Shown one piece after another: positions 55,448 to 64,000 of a DNA stretch of 64,000 nucleotides. Position 1 is the stretch's first letter, and each line of letters opens with the position of its first letter. Under the pieces are notes generated by a model that was given only the letters and a program-made list of their open reading frames with translations, had not been told where the DNA came from and searched no databases. Origin of the DNA: Thermoproteota archaeon (GTDB taxonomy: Archaea; Thermoproteota; Thermoprotei_A; EX4484-217-1); assembly GCA_029258915.1 (NCBI GenBank), contig JAPDJU010000001.1, positions 1 through 64,000 on the forward strand. The letters run 5' to 3'. The translations under genes and the position numbers were made by a program.

Positions 55448-55693
55448 TTAAATTATTTTGACAAGAACTTTCATAGCCATTCCTTTCCCTATTGCAATAG
55501 TTATACCTCTTACTTGTAAAAGAACTGGTCCGACATCATTCTTCAAAACCTTAACAATAACCCCAGGTGTTAAACCTAGTTCTGCGAGTCTTCGAGAAGC
55601 ACCTCTTCCAGCAACAATACTAACAACTCTTACAGTATATCCTGCAGGAATTAGCGATAAGGGCATAGGGTAATCTTTAGGAATGCTTGACAT
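55448..55693 (-). CDS. feoA: FeoA-domain protein
   Basis: 81 residues, a single SH3-like FeoA domain: MPLSLIPAGYTVRVVSI, GRGASRRLAELGLTPGVIVKVL, GPVLLQVRGITIAIGKGMAMKV. FeoA regulates the FeoB iron transporter, but no feoB is in the window. It lies between convergent trxR and the ATPase operon. Confidence 0.88.
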   Translation of the reverse strand: MSSIPKDYPMPLSLIPAGYTVRVVSIVAGRGASRRLAELGLTPGVIVKVLKNDVGPVLLQVRGITIAIGKGMAMKVLVKII

Positions 55694-55863
55694 AAATGTT
55701 CAGCCTTCGTCTAACCTAACAATGTTAAACTAGCCATATTTTAATTTAGCGGAAAACTCTTTAGACATTAAAGGTTAATGGTAGAAACTTTTATTTCACC
55801 CTATAAGCTTCCAACTATTCGACTTTCGCACTATAGCAATTACTTAGCATAGGTGCCAGCATT

Positions 55864-56166
55864 TTGACAGCGCTTTCGGAGATAGAAGTAATAGAGAAGA
55901 AAGCAGAGGAAATAATTAATGAAGCTAAAAGAAAAGCGGAAGAACTTAAGAAGAGAGCAGAAGAGAAGGCCAGAGAAATATTAGAAGCCCCATTAGACCT
56001 AAGCGATGCAAAGGTTCAAGCAGAATCTATTGTTAGAGATGCTGAAGAGCGGGCTAAGAGAATAGAGCATGAAGCAAAATCAGAATTACAAAAACTAGTA
56101 AGTAGGGCTGAAAAGAAGAAAGATGAGATCATAAAGCTAATAGTCGACTACGTTACGGGGATATAG
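55864..56166 (+). CDS. atpH: A/V-type ATPase subunit H (peripheral stalk)
   Basis: 100 residues from TTG, with GGTG nine bases upstream. Almost entirely charged helix with 11-residue periodicity (KAEEIINEAKRKAEELKKRA), as expected for the right-handed coiled coil that pairs with subunit E in the peripheral stalk. First gene of the ATPase operon, 5 bases before atpI. Confidence 0.85.
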   Translation: MTALSEIEVIEKKAEEIINEAKRKAEELKKRAEEKAREILEAPLDLSDAKVQAESIVRDAEERAKRIEHEAKSELQKLVSRAEKKKDEIIKLIVDYVTGI

Positions 56167-56171
56167 TAAAG

Positions 56172-58175
56172 ATGACCTTAAATGTTGTTCTTAGCAGACC
56201 AGAGCCTATGTTTAAGGCTAGAGTAGTTAGTATAAAGGATGAAATAGATAAAGTACTTTTGGCCTTACATGCAGCAGAAGCTTTACATGTAAAAGAAGTC
56301 AAAGAACTAAGACCTATAGAAAGAGAAATTATTGAAAAAAGGAAAACAGAATTAGAAAACCTAATTAAAATAGTCGATAGATTTCTAGGCTATGTTAGAA
56401 AGGAACACATAGTAGAAGTTAAGGAGAAAATAGAACCTTACACAATACCTGAGCTTCTCGAAAAATATGGTGAACCAGTTAAGCAAGTGTTTTTTAAGCT
56501 ACAAGTTTTAGCTAAGAAGCTAAGTAATGTTGAAGCTTTAGAAGGAAAAACAAAAGAGACATTAAAGTACTTAGAACTTATAGTTAAAAAATATCCTGAA
56601 CTTAAGCTAAGAGACCTAAATTTTGAAGGCGAAGTGGTTTTTTCCAAGTCAATAATACTTCCAGTTGAAAGAGAAGAAGAATTCAAGGAGAAGGTAAAAG
56701 GAATAGTTCAGTTCATGTTTGAAGAATTAACACCGGATTTACATGAGAAAGTAGCTGCTATGGTCGGTTTGAAACGGGATTTGCAACATGTAAAACTCAT
56801 ACTTAGAGATCTAAATATCAAAACACTAGACGTACCTTCAGAATTGAAAACTATCAAAGAATACTTAGAGGAACTTAAAGAGAAACTTGGAAAATACAGT
56901 GAAGAACACTTAGAGACCACTAAAGAACTTGAAAAATTAATAGAAGACAATTTAAACCAAGTAATAGTTTTAAGACTCATTCTTGAAAACGAAGTTGCAA
57001 AACTATCAGTATTAGAGAAAGCAGTAGGCGCTAAATACGTAAGCGTTATTGAAGGATGGGTTCCGGAATCCCTTAAAAAGAAACTTCTCTACGAACTACA
57101 TAGCAATGTAAAGTACTTCTATATTAGCTTCTCAAAACCAGCAAAAGAAGAAGAGCCCCCAACAAAAATGAAAAACTTTAAAATACTAAACTTCTTTGAA
57201 CCTCTGGTTAAGTTCTATGGAATACCTCGATATAAGGAATGGGACCCAACACCTATAGTTGCATATTCGTTTTCAGCATTTTTCGGAATAATGCTTGGGG
57301 ACGTCATTTACGGCTTAGCTATGTTCTTAGCTGTTAAATACATATTAGACAAACTCGTTGAAAATCCCGAATCTGAAAACTATTTACTATTTAAACGGAT
57401 GCTTTATGTAGCTGCAGTAGCCTCAGTTACTGGAGGTTTACTCTTCGGCTCATATATGGGAGATACTTTTACAAGAATAGGTATAAACATACCACCTTTA
57501 GCACCGCAATTAACTGATCCACTTAGCTTAATCATAATATCTATGATAATAGGCTTAGTTCATGTAAATATAGCTCATTTCCTAGGATTTATTAGAGCGT
57601 TAAGGGAGAAAGATAAGCCTATTATACTTAATAAAATGGGATTATTTTTAGTACAAATTTTCGGAATACCCTACATCCTATATACTATGTTAAATTATCC
57701 TGTGCTCCCTATATCTGGAGAACTATATGAAAAGCTAATTTACGGTGTTTTCGTTGGAATAGGTTTTCTAGCATGTTCTCAATTCATGGCCATGAGATTC
57801 TTTGGAACCTTTCTATGGATATTTGACATAACAGGTTTACTTGGAGATGTGATGTCTTACACTAGACTTGCAGGAGTAGCTTTAGCAACAGTGTACTTAG
57901 CTTCAAGCTTTAACTTAATGTGTGAAATGGTTATCAATGGGGTAAACAGCTTCTTACCTGGAATCCCAGGGTTAATGCTTGGAGCAGTGCTTGGAGCAGT
58001 TGTTTTCGGATTAGGTCATTTGTTAAACTTCGTCCTTGGAATTATTGGCCCCTTTATTCACGCACTGAGACTTTGCTTCGTAGAGTTTTTGCCAAAGTTC
58101 TATGAGGGAGGGGGAATAGAATATTCTCCGCTAAAATTGATCATTAGAAAAAGACTGGTTATCAGACCTAGTTAA
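56172..58175 (+). CDS. atpI: A/V-type ATPase subunit I (membrane subunit a)
   Basis: 667 residues. The first half is the soluble, coiled-coil arm that binds the peripheral stalks; the second half, from about residue 360, has about eight membrane helices. The ion-channel Arg lies in FIHALRLCFVEFLPKFYEGGG near the C-terminus, and DVMSYTRLAGVALATVYLAS is a conserved helix. It forms the half-channels next to the c-ring. Confidence 0.93.
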   Translation: MTLNVVLSRPEPMFKARVVSIKDEIDKVLLALHAAEALHVKEVKELRPIEREIIEKRKTELENLIKIVDRFLGYVRKEHIVEVKEKIEPYTIPELLEKYGEPVKQVFFKLQVLAKKLSNVEALEGKTKETLKYLELIVKKYPELKLRDLNFEGEVVFSKSIILPVEREEEFKEKVKGIVQFMFEELTPDLHEKVAAMVGLKRDLQHVKLILRDLNIKTLDVPSELKTIKEYLEELKEKLGKYSEEHLETTKELEKLIEDNLNQVIVLRLILENEVAKLSVLEKAVGAKYVSVIEGWVPESLKKKLLYELHSNVKYFYISFSKPAKEEEPPTKMKNFKILNFFEPLVKFYGIPRYKEWDPTPIVAYSFSAFFGIMLGDVIYGLAMFLAVKYILDKLVENPESENYLLFKRMLYVAAVASVTGGLLFGSYMGDTFTRIGINIPPLAPQLTDPLSLIIISMIIGLVHVNIAHFLGFIRALREKDKPIILNKMGLFLVQIFGIPYILYTMLNYPVLPISGELYEKLIYGVFVGIGFLACSQFMAMRFFGTFLWIFDITGLLGDVMSYTRLAGVALATVYLASSFNLMCEMVINGVNSFLPGIPGLMLGAVLGAVVFGLGHLLNFVLGIIGPFIHALRLCFVEFLPKFYEGGGIEYSPLKLIIRKRLVIRPS

Positions 58176-58243
58176 GGTTACAGATATTAATTAAGATAAG
58201 GTTAAAAAACATGTTCGCATGTAAGTGAAGGAGGGTTTGGAAA

Positions 58244-58753
58244 ATGGAAGTAGTACCAACAATACCTCCTGAACTGGGTCCGGCATTAGCGGTTGTAGGT
58301 GGTGCAATAGCATTAGCAGGAGGATTAGCAGGGTCATCGGTAGGAGTAGGTATAGCGGGATCTGCTGGAGCGGCAACAGTATCGGAAGATCCAAAACAAT
58401 TTAGAAACGTACTGCTACTAGCATCGCTTCCAATGACCCAGACATTCTATGGTCTAATAACTTTACTATATATTATTACACAGATCTTACCTAAAATAGA
58501 AACCTACGGTGTCGAAGACCCTATTTTAGCGTTTCAGAAAGGACTAATGGTTTTAGGTATTGGTTTAATTGCTGCTTTTGCCGAAGGTTTTTCAGCAGCT
58601 TACCAGGGCGTTACATGCTCCTCCGGTATTGCTTTACTACCGAAAACTAAAGGCCAGATCCTTGGTTCAGCCATAATTCTAGCTGTATACACTGAGCTGT
58701 TCGGAGTATTGGGTTTAGTATTTACGATATTAGCGCTAATACTAACTGTTTAA
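58244..58753 (+). CDS. atpK: A/V-type ATPase subunit K (c-ring, four-helix double hairpin)
   Basis: 169 residues, four membrane helices in two hairpins. The ion-binding carboxylate is present only in the second hairpin (AVYTELFGVLGLVF). The equivalent place of the first hairpin (ASLPMTQTFYGL) has Met. This is the V-type arrangement with one ion site per four helices. The L-P-x-T-Q residues match the Leu/Thr/Gln ligands of Na+-binding NtpK rings, suggesting Na+ coupling. GGAGGG eight bases upstream supports the ATG start. Confidence 0.9.
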   Translation: MEVVPTIPPELGPALAVVGGAIALAGGLAGSSVGVGIAGSAGAATVSEDPKQFRNVLLLASLPMTQTFYGLITLLYIITQILPKIETYGVEDPILAFQKGLMVLGIGLIAAFAEGFSAAYQGVTCSSGIALLPKTKGQILGSAIILAVYTELFGVLGLVFTILALILTV

Positions 58754-58784
58754 AGTAATAACGTATTTGAAGAGGCAGAAAAGA

Positions 58785-59384
58785 ATGGCTGGAGAAGCTA
58801 CTTTGGAAAGAGTAAGTAAGGCTATACTTGAAAGAGCTAGAAAAGAAGCTGAAGTTATTTTAGAGAAGGCTAGGAAAGAAGCTGAGGAAATAATTAATAA
58901 GGCTAAGCTTAGGCGGAAAAGCGAATACGAAAAAGAGTCTTCAAAGATAATTGGGGCAGCTAAAAGAAAAGCTAGAGCAATAATAGTGCAAGCAGTATTG
59001 AAGACAAGAAAGGAAATAGTTAAGACAAAATATGATATCATTAGGGACATTGTAGAGGAAGCTAAAAAAGTTTTAGGGAAAAGAAAATTTAACGTAGAAA
59101 AATCCCTTAGAAACCTGCTTTTAGAAACCATACACATGATACCTTCAGAGAAAGTCCTAGTATATGTTAATCCTGATGACGTCAAAGTTATTGAAAAAAT
59201 AATAGAAAAAGAAAACCTTAGAACTAGGGTTGAAAAAGTATTAGCAGATAAAAACATAAGCGGAGGAATAATAGTATCTTCAGTAGATGGCAGATTTAGG
59301 ATAGACAATAGCTACAAAGCTAGACTTGAAATGGTGCTTTTAAGGATAATGCCAAAACTTAGTAGAGAGCTTTTTGGTGAATAA
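58785..59384 (+). CDS. atpE: A/V-type ATPase subunit E (peripheral stalk)
   Basis: ATG 58785 (GAGG about eight bases upstream) is preferred over TTG 58767. 199 residues: N-terminal charged helix that coils with subunit H, then a globular domain with VLVYVNPDDVKVIEKI and GGIIVSSVDGRFRIDNSY, the usual E-subunit C-terminal motif. It anchors the catalytic A3B3 head. It ends just before the atpC start. Confidence 0.9.
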   Translation: MAGEATLERVSKAILERARKEAEVILEKARKEAEEIINKAKLRRKSEYEKESSKIIGAAKRKARAIIVQAVLKTRKEIVKTKYDIIRDIVEEAKKVLGKRKFNVEKSLRNLLLETIHMIPSEKVLVYVNPDDVKVIEKIIEKENLRTRVEKVLADKNISGGIIVSSVDGRFRIDNSYKARLEMVLLRIMPKLSRELFGE

Positions 59385-59388
59385 AGCA

Positions 59389-60546
59389 TTGACCATAGCT
59401 TTATCATTTCCCCTACTTCTAACTATTATAATTCCTCCTGCCTTTCTGTTTATATTAGCTCTGTTTACTTCTATGAAATATAGGAGATATGGTGTTTATG
59501 GTTCTTTAGCTGCTTCTCTTAAAGGTAAGGAGGCAAAATGTGTAACTGAAGTACATGTTTTAGAAGCTTTAAAGAAAAAGAGCTTCGCGGATGCTGTTGA
59601 AGTATTTCTAAACACTGAAATAGGCTCATACCTGTCGGAGAGAATAGCGACAATAACTACTTTTGCTGACCTAGAAGAAAATATCTGGAACTATCTATCA
59701 TATGATATAGCTTATATTGAAAAATACTTACCTGAAGAAGCATTACTGCTTTTAAAACAATACCTTGTCAAATATGATTTAGCTAATATTAAACAGGTTC
59801 TTAGAAGAATTACAGAAAAATCTATACATCCAACAAAACTAGTGCCGTTAGGGCTAATTTACGAACAAGGGTTATTAAAGAAACTAGATGAAGCAGCTTC
59901 AATAGATGAAATAGCTGATATAGCTAAAATAGCCGGTCTTTATGATTACGCTACGTTAATTGAAGAGTACATTAAAAAGTTTACAACAGAAGCTAATATT
60001 AAAAGTGTTAGAAGCGAGCTTGAGAAAAAACTTGACAGCATGTATTACTCCAAACTACTATCTCTATCCCTTAAGTTAAGAGGTAGAGAACAGCTTCTAC
60101 CATGTATAGGAACATATATTGATCTTCTAAACCTAAGCATAGTTGTTAGAGGTGTTCTTTCAAAGGACCAGGCAGGTGCAGCTAAAAACATATTAGATGT
60201 TACTTATATTCTTCACCACGATGTTTTAAAGTCTATGCTTGAATCTAGAAGCTTAGATGAATTAGTAGAAAAAATTGAAAGAACACCCTATGCTGATGCA
60301 GGAAGAAAAATTATGGAAATATTTAGACTTATAGGTGACGTTCTTCTTGTAGAAAAGGTTATTTTAGACTACTCTATGAGAAGAATTAAAGAGACCGTTT
60401 CAACAGTTCTTCTAACGCCTGCTGTTCTACTGCACTACTTATTAGCCAAGGAAAAGGAAATCAGACTTGTGCTTTTAACCTTCAGGGTTGTTGGAGAAAA
60501 ACTTCCGGTAGAAGTTTACTCTAAGTTCCTTAAAGAAATAAGGTGA
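59389..60546 (+). CDS. atpC: A/V-type ATPase subunit C (d-type central cap)
   Basis: The longer frame begins at TTG 59374 inside atpE. TTG 59389, nine bases after GGTG and just beyond the atpE stop, is the more likely start. 385 residues, mostly alpha-helical with three repeats of the V-ATPase d/C fold (SVRSELEKKLDSMYYSKLLSL and KSMLESRSLDELVEKIE regions). A hydrophobic N-terminal stretch (ALSFPLLLTIIIPPAFLFIL) precedes the fold, which is unusual for this soluble cap and would anchor it. Confidence 0.85.
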   Translation: MTIALSFPLLLTIIIPPAFLFILALFTSMKYRRYGVYGSLAASLKGKEAKCVTEVHVLEALKKKSFADAVEVFLNTEIGSYLSERIATITTFADLEENIWNYLSYDIAYIEKYLPEEALLLLKQYLVKYDLANIKQVLRRITEKSIHPTKLVPLGLIYEQGLLKKLDEAASIDEIADIAKIAGLYDYATLIEEYIKKFTTEANIKSVRSELEKKLDSMYYSKLLSLSLKLRGREQLLPCIGTYIDLLNLSIVVRGVLSKDQAGAAKNILDVTYILHHDVLKSMLESRSLDELVEKIERTPYADAGRKIMEIFRLIGDVLLVEKVILDYSMRRIKETVSTVLLTPAVLLHYLLAKEKEIRLVLLTFRVVGEKLPVEVYSKFLKEIR

Positions 60547-60551
60547 CATAG

Positions 60552-60899
60552 ATGAGAAGAATAGAAAAATATAATGTTGCTGTTATAGGCGATGAAAATT
60601 TAGCTGTAGGTTTTCGTTTAGCAGGAGTTAAAAAAGTTTATGAAATACCTAAAAATGCTGATGAACGTAGGCTAGCTAGAGAGTATTTAAAAGAAATACT
60701 TGAAGATCCTAAAATAGGTATTATAATAGTACATGAGAAATTTAGTAAACATGTAGAGGACATAGTTTTAGAATATAAAGGTAAAAATATACCTATCGTA
60801 GTATATGTGCCGGGTATAGAAGGCCCCGCACACCCGGATGTCAAAGAATATTACAAGCAATATGTTAAAAAAGTAATAGGTTTCGCAGTTGAATTTTAA
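60552..60899 (+). CDS. atpF: A/V-type ATPase subunit F
   Basis: 115 residues, a Rossmann-like small rotor subunit: VAVIGDENLAVGFRLAGVKKVYEIP, IGIIIVHEKFS, and IPIVVYVPGIEGPA. It attaches to the central rotor with subunit D. GGTG six bases upstream of the ATG. Length normal. Confidence 0.92.
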   Translation: MRRIEKYNVAVIGDENLAVGFRLAGVKKVYEIPKNADERRLAREYLKEILEDPKIGIIIVHEKFSKHVEDIVLEYKGKNIPIVVYVPGIEGPAHPDVKEYYKQYVKKVIGFAVEF

Positions 60900-60911
60900 G
60901 GTGAGCAAAAC

Positions 60912-62678
60912 ATGGTTGTAGGTAAAATATGGAGGATTTCAGGCCCCTTAGTCATAGCTGAGAACATGAAGGGAGCCCAAGTATATGAAGTAGTTGAGGT
61001 AGGAGAAGAAGCTCTAATAGGTGAGATAATAGGTTTAGAAGGAGATCGTGCAATAATACAAGTCTACGAAGACACAGGCGGTTTAACTGTGGGCGAAAAA
61101 GTTGTTGGGACAGGAAAACCACTAGTTGCCGAGCTAGGCCCTGGAATTGTTGGAACAGTTTACGATGGCCTACAAAGACCTTTAAGCGAGCTTGAAGTTC
61201 TAGTTGGCCCATTCGTTAAAAGAGGTGTTAGAGCACATCCCCTATCTAGGGATAAGAAGTGGCATTTCACAGCTTTAATTAAGCCTGGGGAGAAGGTGAG
61301 TGGTGGAGACATTATAGGTACGGTACCTGAAACGCCTTTAATAGAACATAAAATTATGGTTCCACCTGATATTAGAGGGGTTGTTAAAGAAGTTGTTTCT
61401 GAAGGCGATTACACTATAGAGGAGACAATAGCTGTCGTGGAATGTGGAGGAGAAAAATATGAACTAAAAATGTACCATAAATGGCCAGTACGTAAACCTA
61501 GACCAAGCAAAGTAAAATTAGACCCTGAAGAACCTTTAATCACAGGTACAAGGGTCATAGATTACATGTTTCCACTAGCTAAAGGCGGTAAAGCAGCAAT
61601 ACCAGGCGGCTTTGGGACAGGAAAAACGGTTGCATTACAGCAGCTAACCAAGTGGTCTCACAGCCAGCTAAGTATTTACGTTGGCTGCGGTGAAAGAGGT
61701 AACGAAATGGCTGATGCGCTTCACAGCTTTCTTAAACTTAAAGACCCAAGATCGGGTAGGCCTTTAAGAGAAAAAGCAGTGTTCATTGCAAACACTTCTA
61801 ACATGCCTGTAGCAGCTAGAGAAACAAGCGTGTTTATGGGTATAACTATGGGTGAGTATTTCAGAGATATGGGATATGATGTACTCTTAGTTGCTGATTC
61901 TACTTCAAGATGGGCTGAAGCCATGAGAGAAATTTCTGGTAGACTTGAGGAAATGCCTGGTGAAGAAGGCTTCCCCGCGTATCTTGCTTCTAGACTAGCA
62001 GAGTTCTATGAAAGAGCAGGTAGAGTAGAGTGTGTAGGTAGACCACCACGTATCGGTTCAGTAACTGTTGTTGGTGCTGTTAGTCCTCCAGGAGCAGATT
62101 TTAGCGAACCTGTGACACAAAACACTCTTAGAATAATCCAAACGCTTTTCGCATTAGATGTAGCGTTGGCTAATAGAAGACACTTCCCAGCAATAAACTG
62201 GCTAATAAGCTACAGCTTATATGTTGATACCGTTGAGAAATGGTGGAGAAAAATAGATCCAGAATGGAAAGAAGTTAGAGCAACAGCAATGAGGCTTTTA
62301 CAGGAAGAAGCAGAACTTCAAGAAATAGTTAGACTTGTAGGTCCGGAAGCACTACCTGAAAAAGATAAGTTAACATTAGAAGTTGCACGTATGATTAGAG
62401 AAGATTTCTTAATGCAAAGCGCATTCCATGAAGTAGACACATATTCTCCACCTGAAAAAACACATTTAATGATGAAGACTGTTATAAGGTTCTATGAAAG
62501 GGCAAAGAAAGTTTTAGAAATGGGAATAACGGTTGATGAAATAAGAAAATTACCTGTAAAATATCGTATAGCTAGAATGAAGGAAATACCTTACAACAAA
62601 GTTGAAAGTGAAATTAAGAAAATATGGCTTCAAATGGACCAGGAATTTAAGAAATTAGTTGCTGAGAAAATGGGGTGA
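60912..62678 (+). CDS. atpA: A/V-type ATPase catalytic subunit A
   Basis: 588 residues with Walker [28 protein letters not shown] with the catalytic Glu, and [27 protein letters not shown]. The bulge domain (about residues 115-190) marks it as an A-type subunit. The P-loop is uninterrupted: there is no intein at the sites known from other archaeal A subunits. It stops 4 bases before the atpB start. Confidence 0.96.
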   Translation: MVVGKIWRISGPLVIAENMKGAQVYEVVEVGEEALIGEIIGLEGDRAIIQVYEDTGGLTVGEKVVGTGKPLVAELGPGIVGTVYDGLQRPLSELEVLVGPFVKRGVRAHPLSRDKKWHFTALIKPGEKVSGGDIIGTVPETPLIEHKIMVPPDIRGVVKEVVSEGDYTIEETIAVVECGGEKYELKMYHKWPVRKPRPSKVKLDPEEPLITGTRVIDYMFPLAKGGKAAIPGGFGTGKTVALQQLTKWSHSQLSIYVGCGERGNEMADALHSFLKLKDPRSGRPLREKAVFIANTSNMPVAARETSVFMGITMGEYFRDMGYDVLLVADSTSRWAEAMREISGRLEEMPGEEGFPAYLASRLAEFYERAGRVECVGRPPRIGSVTVVGAVSPPGADFSEPVTQNTLRIIQTLFALDVALANRRHFPAINWLISYSLYVDTVEKWWRKIDPEWKEVRATAMRLLQEEAELQEIVRLVGPEALPEKDKLTLEVARMIREDFLMQSAFHEVDTYSPPEKTHLMMKTVIRFYERAKKVLEMGITVDEIRKLPVKYRIARMKEIPYNKVESEIKKIWLQMDQEFKKLVAEKMG

Positions 62679-62682
62679 AAAC

Positions 62683-64000
62683 ATGGTTGAAGCACGTACA
62701 CCATATTTCGTAAAAGAAATAAGCTCCCTGTATAGTGCTAGAGGCTCGCTTCTCGTAGTTGAAAGCATGCCCGGAATAAAATACAGTGAAGTAGTTGAGG
62801 TTGAAACAGCATCTGGAGAGACAAGGTATGGACAAGTAATTGACGTTAGCAAAGAAGCTACGGTAATCCAGGTTTTCGGCGGAGTTAAAGAAGTAGACTT
62901 AAAGAGAAGTGCTGTTAGGTTTAAAGGCGAAACATTTAAACTACCATTATCTCTTGACATGCTTGGAAGAACATTTGATGGATTAGGTAGACCTATGGAT
63001 GGAGGACCGCCGATAGTTCCTGAAGACTATGCAGATATAAACGGTGCTCCGATAAATCCTGCAGCAAGACAACCTCCTTCAGAATTTATTGAAACAGGAA
63101 TATCTGCAATAGATGGATTAAACTCCCTGGTTAGAGGGCAAAAACTTCCAATATTTAGTGGTTCAGGACTTCCTCATAATAGAATTGCGGCTCAAATAGT
63201 TAGACAAGCAACAGTTAAAGGTAAAGAGGAAAGTTTCGCAATAGTTTTCTCAGCAATAGGAGTAACTTTTGACGATGCCAGATTCTTTGTTAAAAACTTT
63301 GAAGAAACAGGAGCTTTAGAAAGAACAGTAGTCTTCATAAACACAGCATCAGATCCAACAGTAGAGAGAATAGCTGCACCAAGGGTAGCACTTACAACAG
63401 CAGAGTTCTTGGCATGGAAACATGATATGCATGTATTAGTAATATTAACAGACATGACAAACTACTGTTTCCACAGAGACGCTGAAATCATACTATCTGA
63501 TGGCTCAATAGTTAAAATAGGTGATTTAGTTAAAAAAGCTTTAGAAAACTCGAGAACATCAATTAACCTTAACAAGTACAGTAACTTAGTTCAGGTAGTT
63601 TTAGGTAAAATAAGGAAAACAACAATAGCTTCGTGGGATATGTTAGACCAAACTGTAGGTGAAATAGTAGCAGTAGAGAAAATTAAAGCGCCAAAAACAC
63701 TAGTTAAAATACTGACAAGGTCCGGAGCAGAACTACTAATCACCAAAGATCATAAGCTATTAGTCGACACTGAAAAAGGACCGCAACTAGTCCAAGCCTC
63801 CGAAATAAAACCCAATATGGAGCTATACTCTATTAGAAAACTCAAGGTAAAGGAAATAAAAGCACCATACATGTTAGAGCTATTATTGCCATATTCAGAG
63901 GAAGTATTTGTCCACGTAAAATCGGATGTTTTAGAAAAGAAACTGTCTAGGAAATATGGTAGCTTAAGAAACTCTTGTAGAATGTTAGGTATAGATTACG
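62683..64000 (+). CDS. atpB: A/V-type ATPase subunit B, interrupted by an intein (3' end outside window)
   Basis: ATG 62683 (GGTG upstream) opens a frame that stays open to the window edge. Residues 1-261 are the N-terminal beta-barrel and the nucleotide-binding domain (LDMLGRTFDGLGRPMDGG, FSGSGLPHNRIAAQIVRQA, FINTASDPTVERIAAPRVALTTAEFLA). After LTDMTNY, where B subunits continue CEALREIS, the sequence switches to an intein. The C-extein is beyond 64000. The mature subunit is the non-catalytic partner of AtpA. Confidence 0.94.
   Translation, partial: MVEARTPYFVKEISSLYSARGSLLVVESMPGIKYSEVVEVETASGETRYGQVIDVSKEATVIQVFGGVKEVDLKRSAVRFKGETFKLPLSLDMLGRTFDGLGRPMDGGPPIVPEDYADINGAPINPAARQPPSEFIETGISAIDGLNSLVRGQKLPIFSGSGLPHNRIAAQIVRQATVKGKEESFAIVFSAIGVTFDDARFFVKNFEETGALERTVVFINTASDPTVERIAAPRVALTTAEFLAWKHDMHVLVILTDMTNYCFHRDAEIILSDGSIVKIGDLVKKALENSRTSINLNKYSNLVQVVLGKIRKTTIASWDMLDQTVGEIVAVEKIKAPKTLVKILTRSGAELLITKDHKLLVDTEKGPQLVQASEIKPNMELYSIRKLKVKEIKAPYMLELLLPYSEEVFVHVKSDVLEKKLSRKYGSLRNSCRMLGIDY
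63466..64000 (+). other. Intein in the atpB gene (5' part)
   Basis: It begins with Cys (codon 63466-63468, residue 262 of the precursor) in CFHRDAEIILSDGSIVKIGD, the intein block A. Block B is LLITKDHKLLV with the T-x-x-H pair. Further on, KYGSLRNSCRMLGIDY resembles the start of a homing-endonuclease or linker region. The splice junction lies within the very conserved LTDMTNY-C motif. The expected C-terminal HN and +1 Cys lie beyond the edge. Confidence 0.9.

Overview
The window is archaeal. It has an A/V-type ATPase operon, the Mre11-NurA-HerA-Rad50 repair operon, a methanogen-type seryl-tRNA synthetase, a tRNA with a short intron, GGTG-type ribosome binding sites and frequent GTG/TTG starts. 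The metabolism is that of a strict anaerobe using the Wood-Ljungdahl pathway: acetyl-CoA synthase/decarbonylase subunits with their nickel maturation proteins, an Mvh-type [NiFe] hydrogenase, two HdrA proteins and a MetV-MetF methylene-pterin reductase pair. A thermophilic or moderately thermophilic Thermoproteota-like lineage (Bathyarchaeia or a relative) is my best guess, but sequence reading alone does not fix the lineage.

Layout. 1-14 kb is an accessory, decaying region. It holds amino-sugar genes (an intact nagA, a degraded second SIS-nagA module, a frameshifted glmS, an AgaS-like SIS protein and a KbaZ-like aldolase subunit), a broken MFS transporter, a vapBC toxin-antitoxin pair, a HypA with an unexplained C-terminal extension, and remnants of a P-type ATPase, threonine synthase and others. 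An intron-containing tRNA-Gly lies at 14.2 kb. 14.4-16.5 kb has an MFS-like protein and a DUF166 protein.

16.6-31 kb is the carbon and energy core. cooT-cooC-cdhD-cdhE-cdhC run rightwards and meet the convergent hdrA2(-mvhD fusion)-hdrA1-mvhD-mvhG-mvhA operon. metV-metF diverge from hdrA2. The arrangement suggests hydrogenase electrons flow through flavin-bearing HdrA to MetF and ferredoxin. No HdrB, HdrC or CODH (CdhA/B) gene is in the window.

31-45 kb is mixed: a TAXI-type TRAP transporter operon, an Asp/Glu racemase-family protein, a truncated UbiA-family protein, a 670-base gene-free stretch with a structured-RNA candidate, a P-loop ATPase, a Cas4-like nuclease, a nitroreductase, a DNA glycosylase, a nucleoside phosphorylase and a DUF72 protein. 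45-52 kb is mre11-nurA-herA-rad50. 52-56 kb has thioredoxin, SerRS, a thioredoxin-reductase-like protein and FeoA. 55.9 kb to the end is the A/V-ATPase operon HIKECFAB; the B subunit is interrupted by an intein and runs off the window.

Two themes stand out: a probable H2-driven MetFV-HdrA-Mvh complex without HdrBC, and several genes (mre11, hdrA2, a small zinc-ribbon gene) whose ribosome binding site and conserved N-terminus point to non-standard initiation codons.
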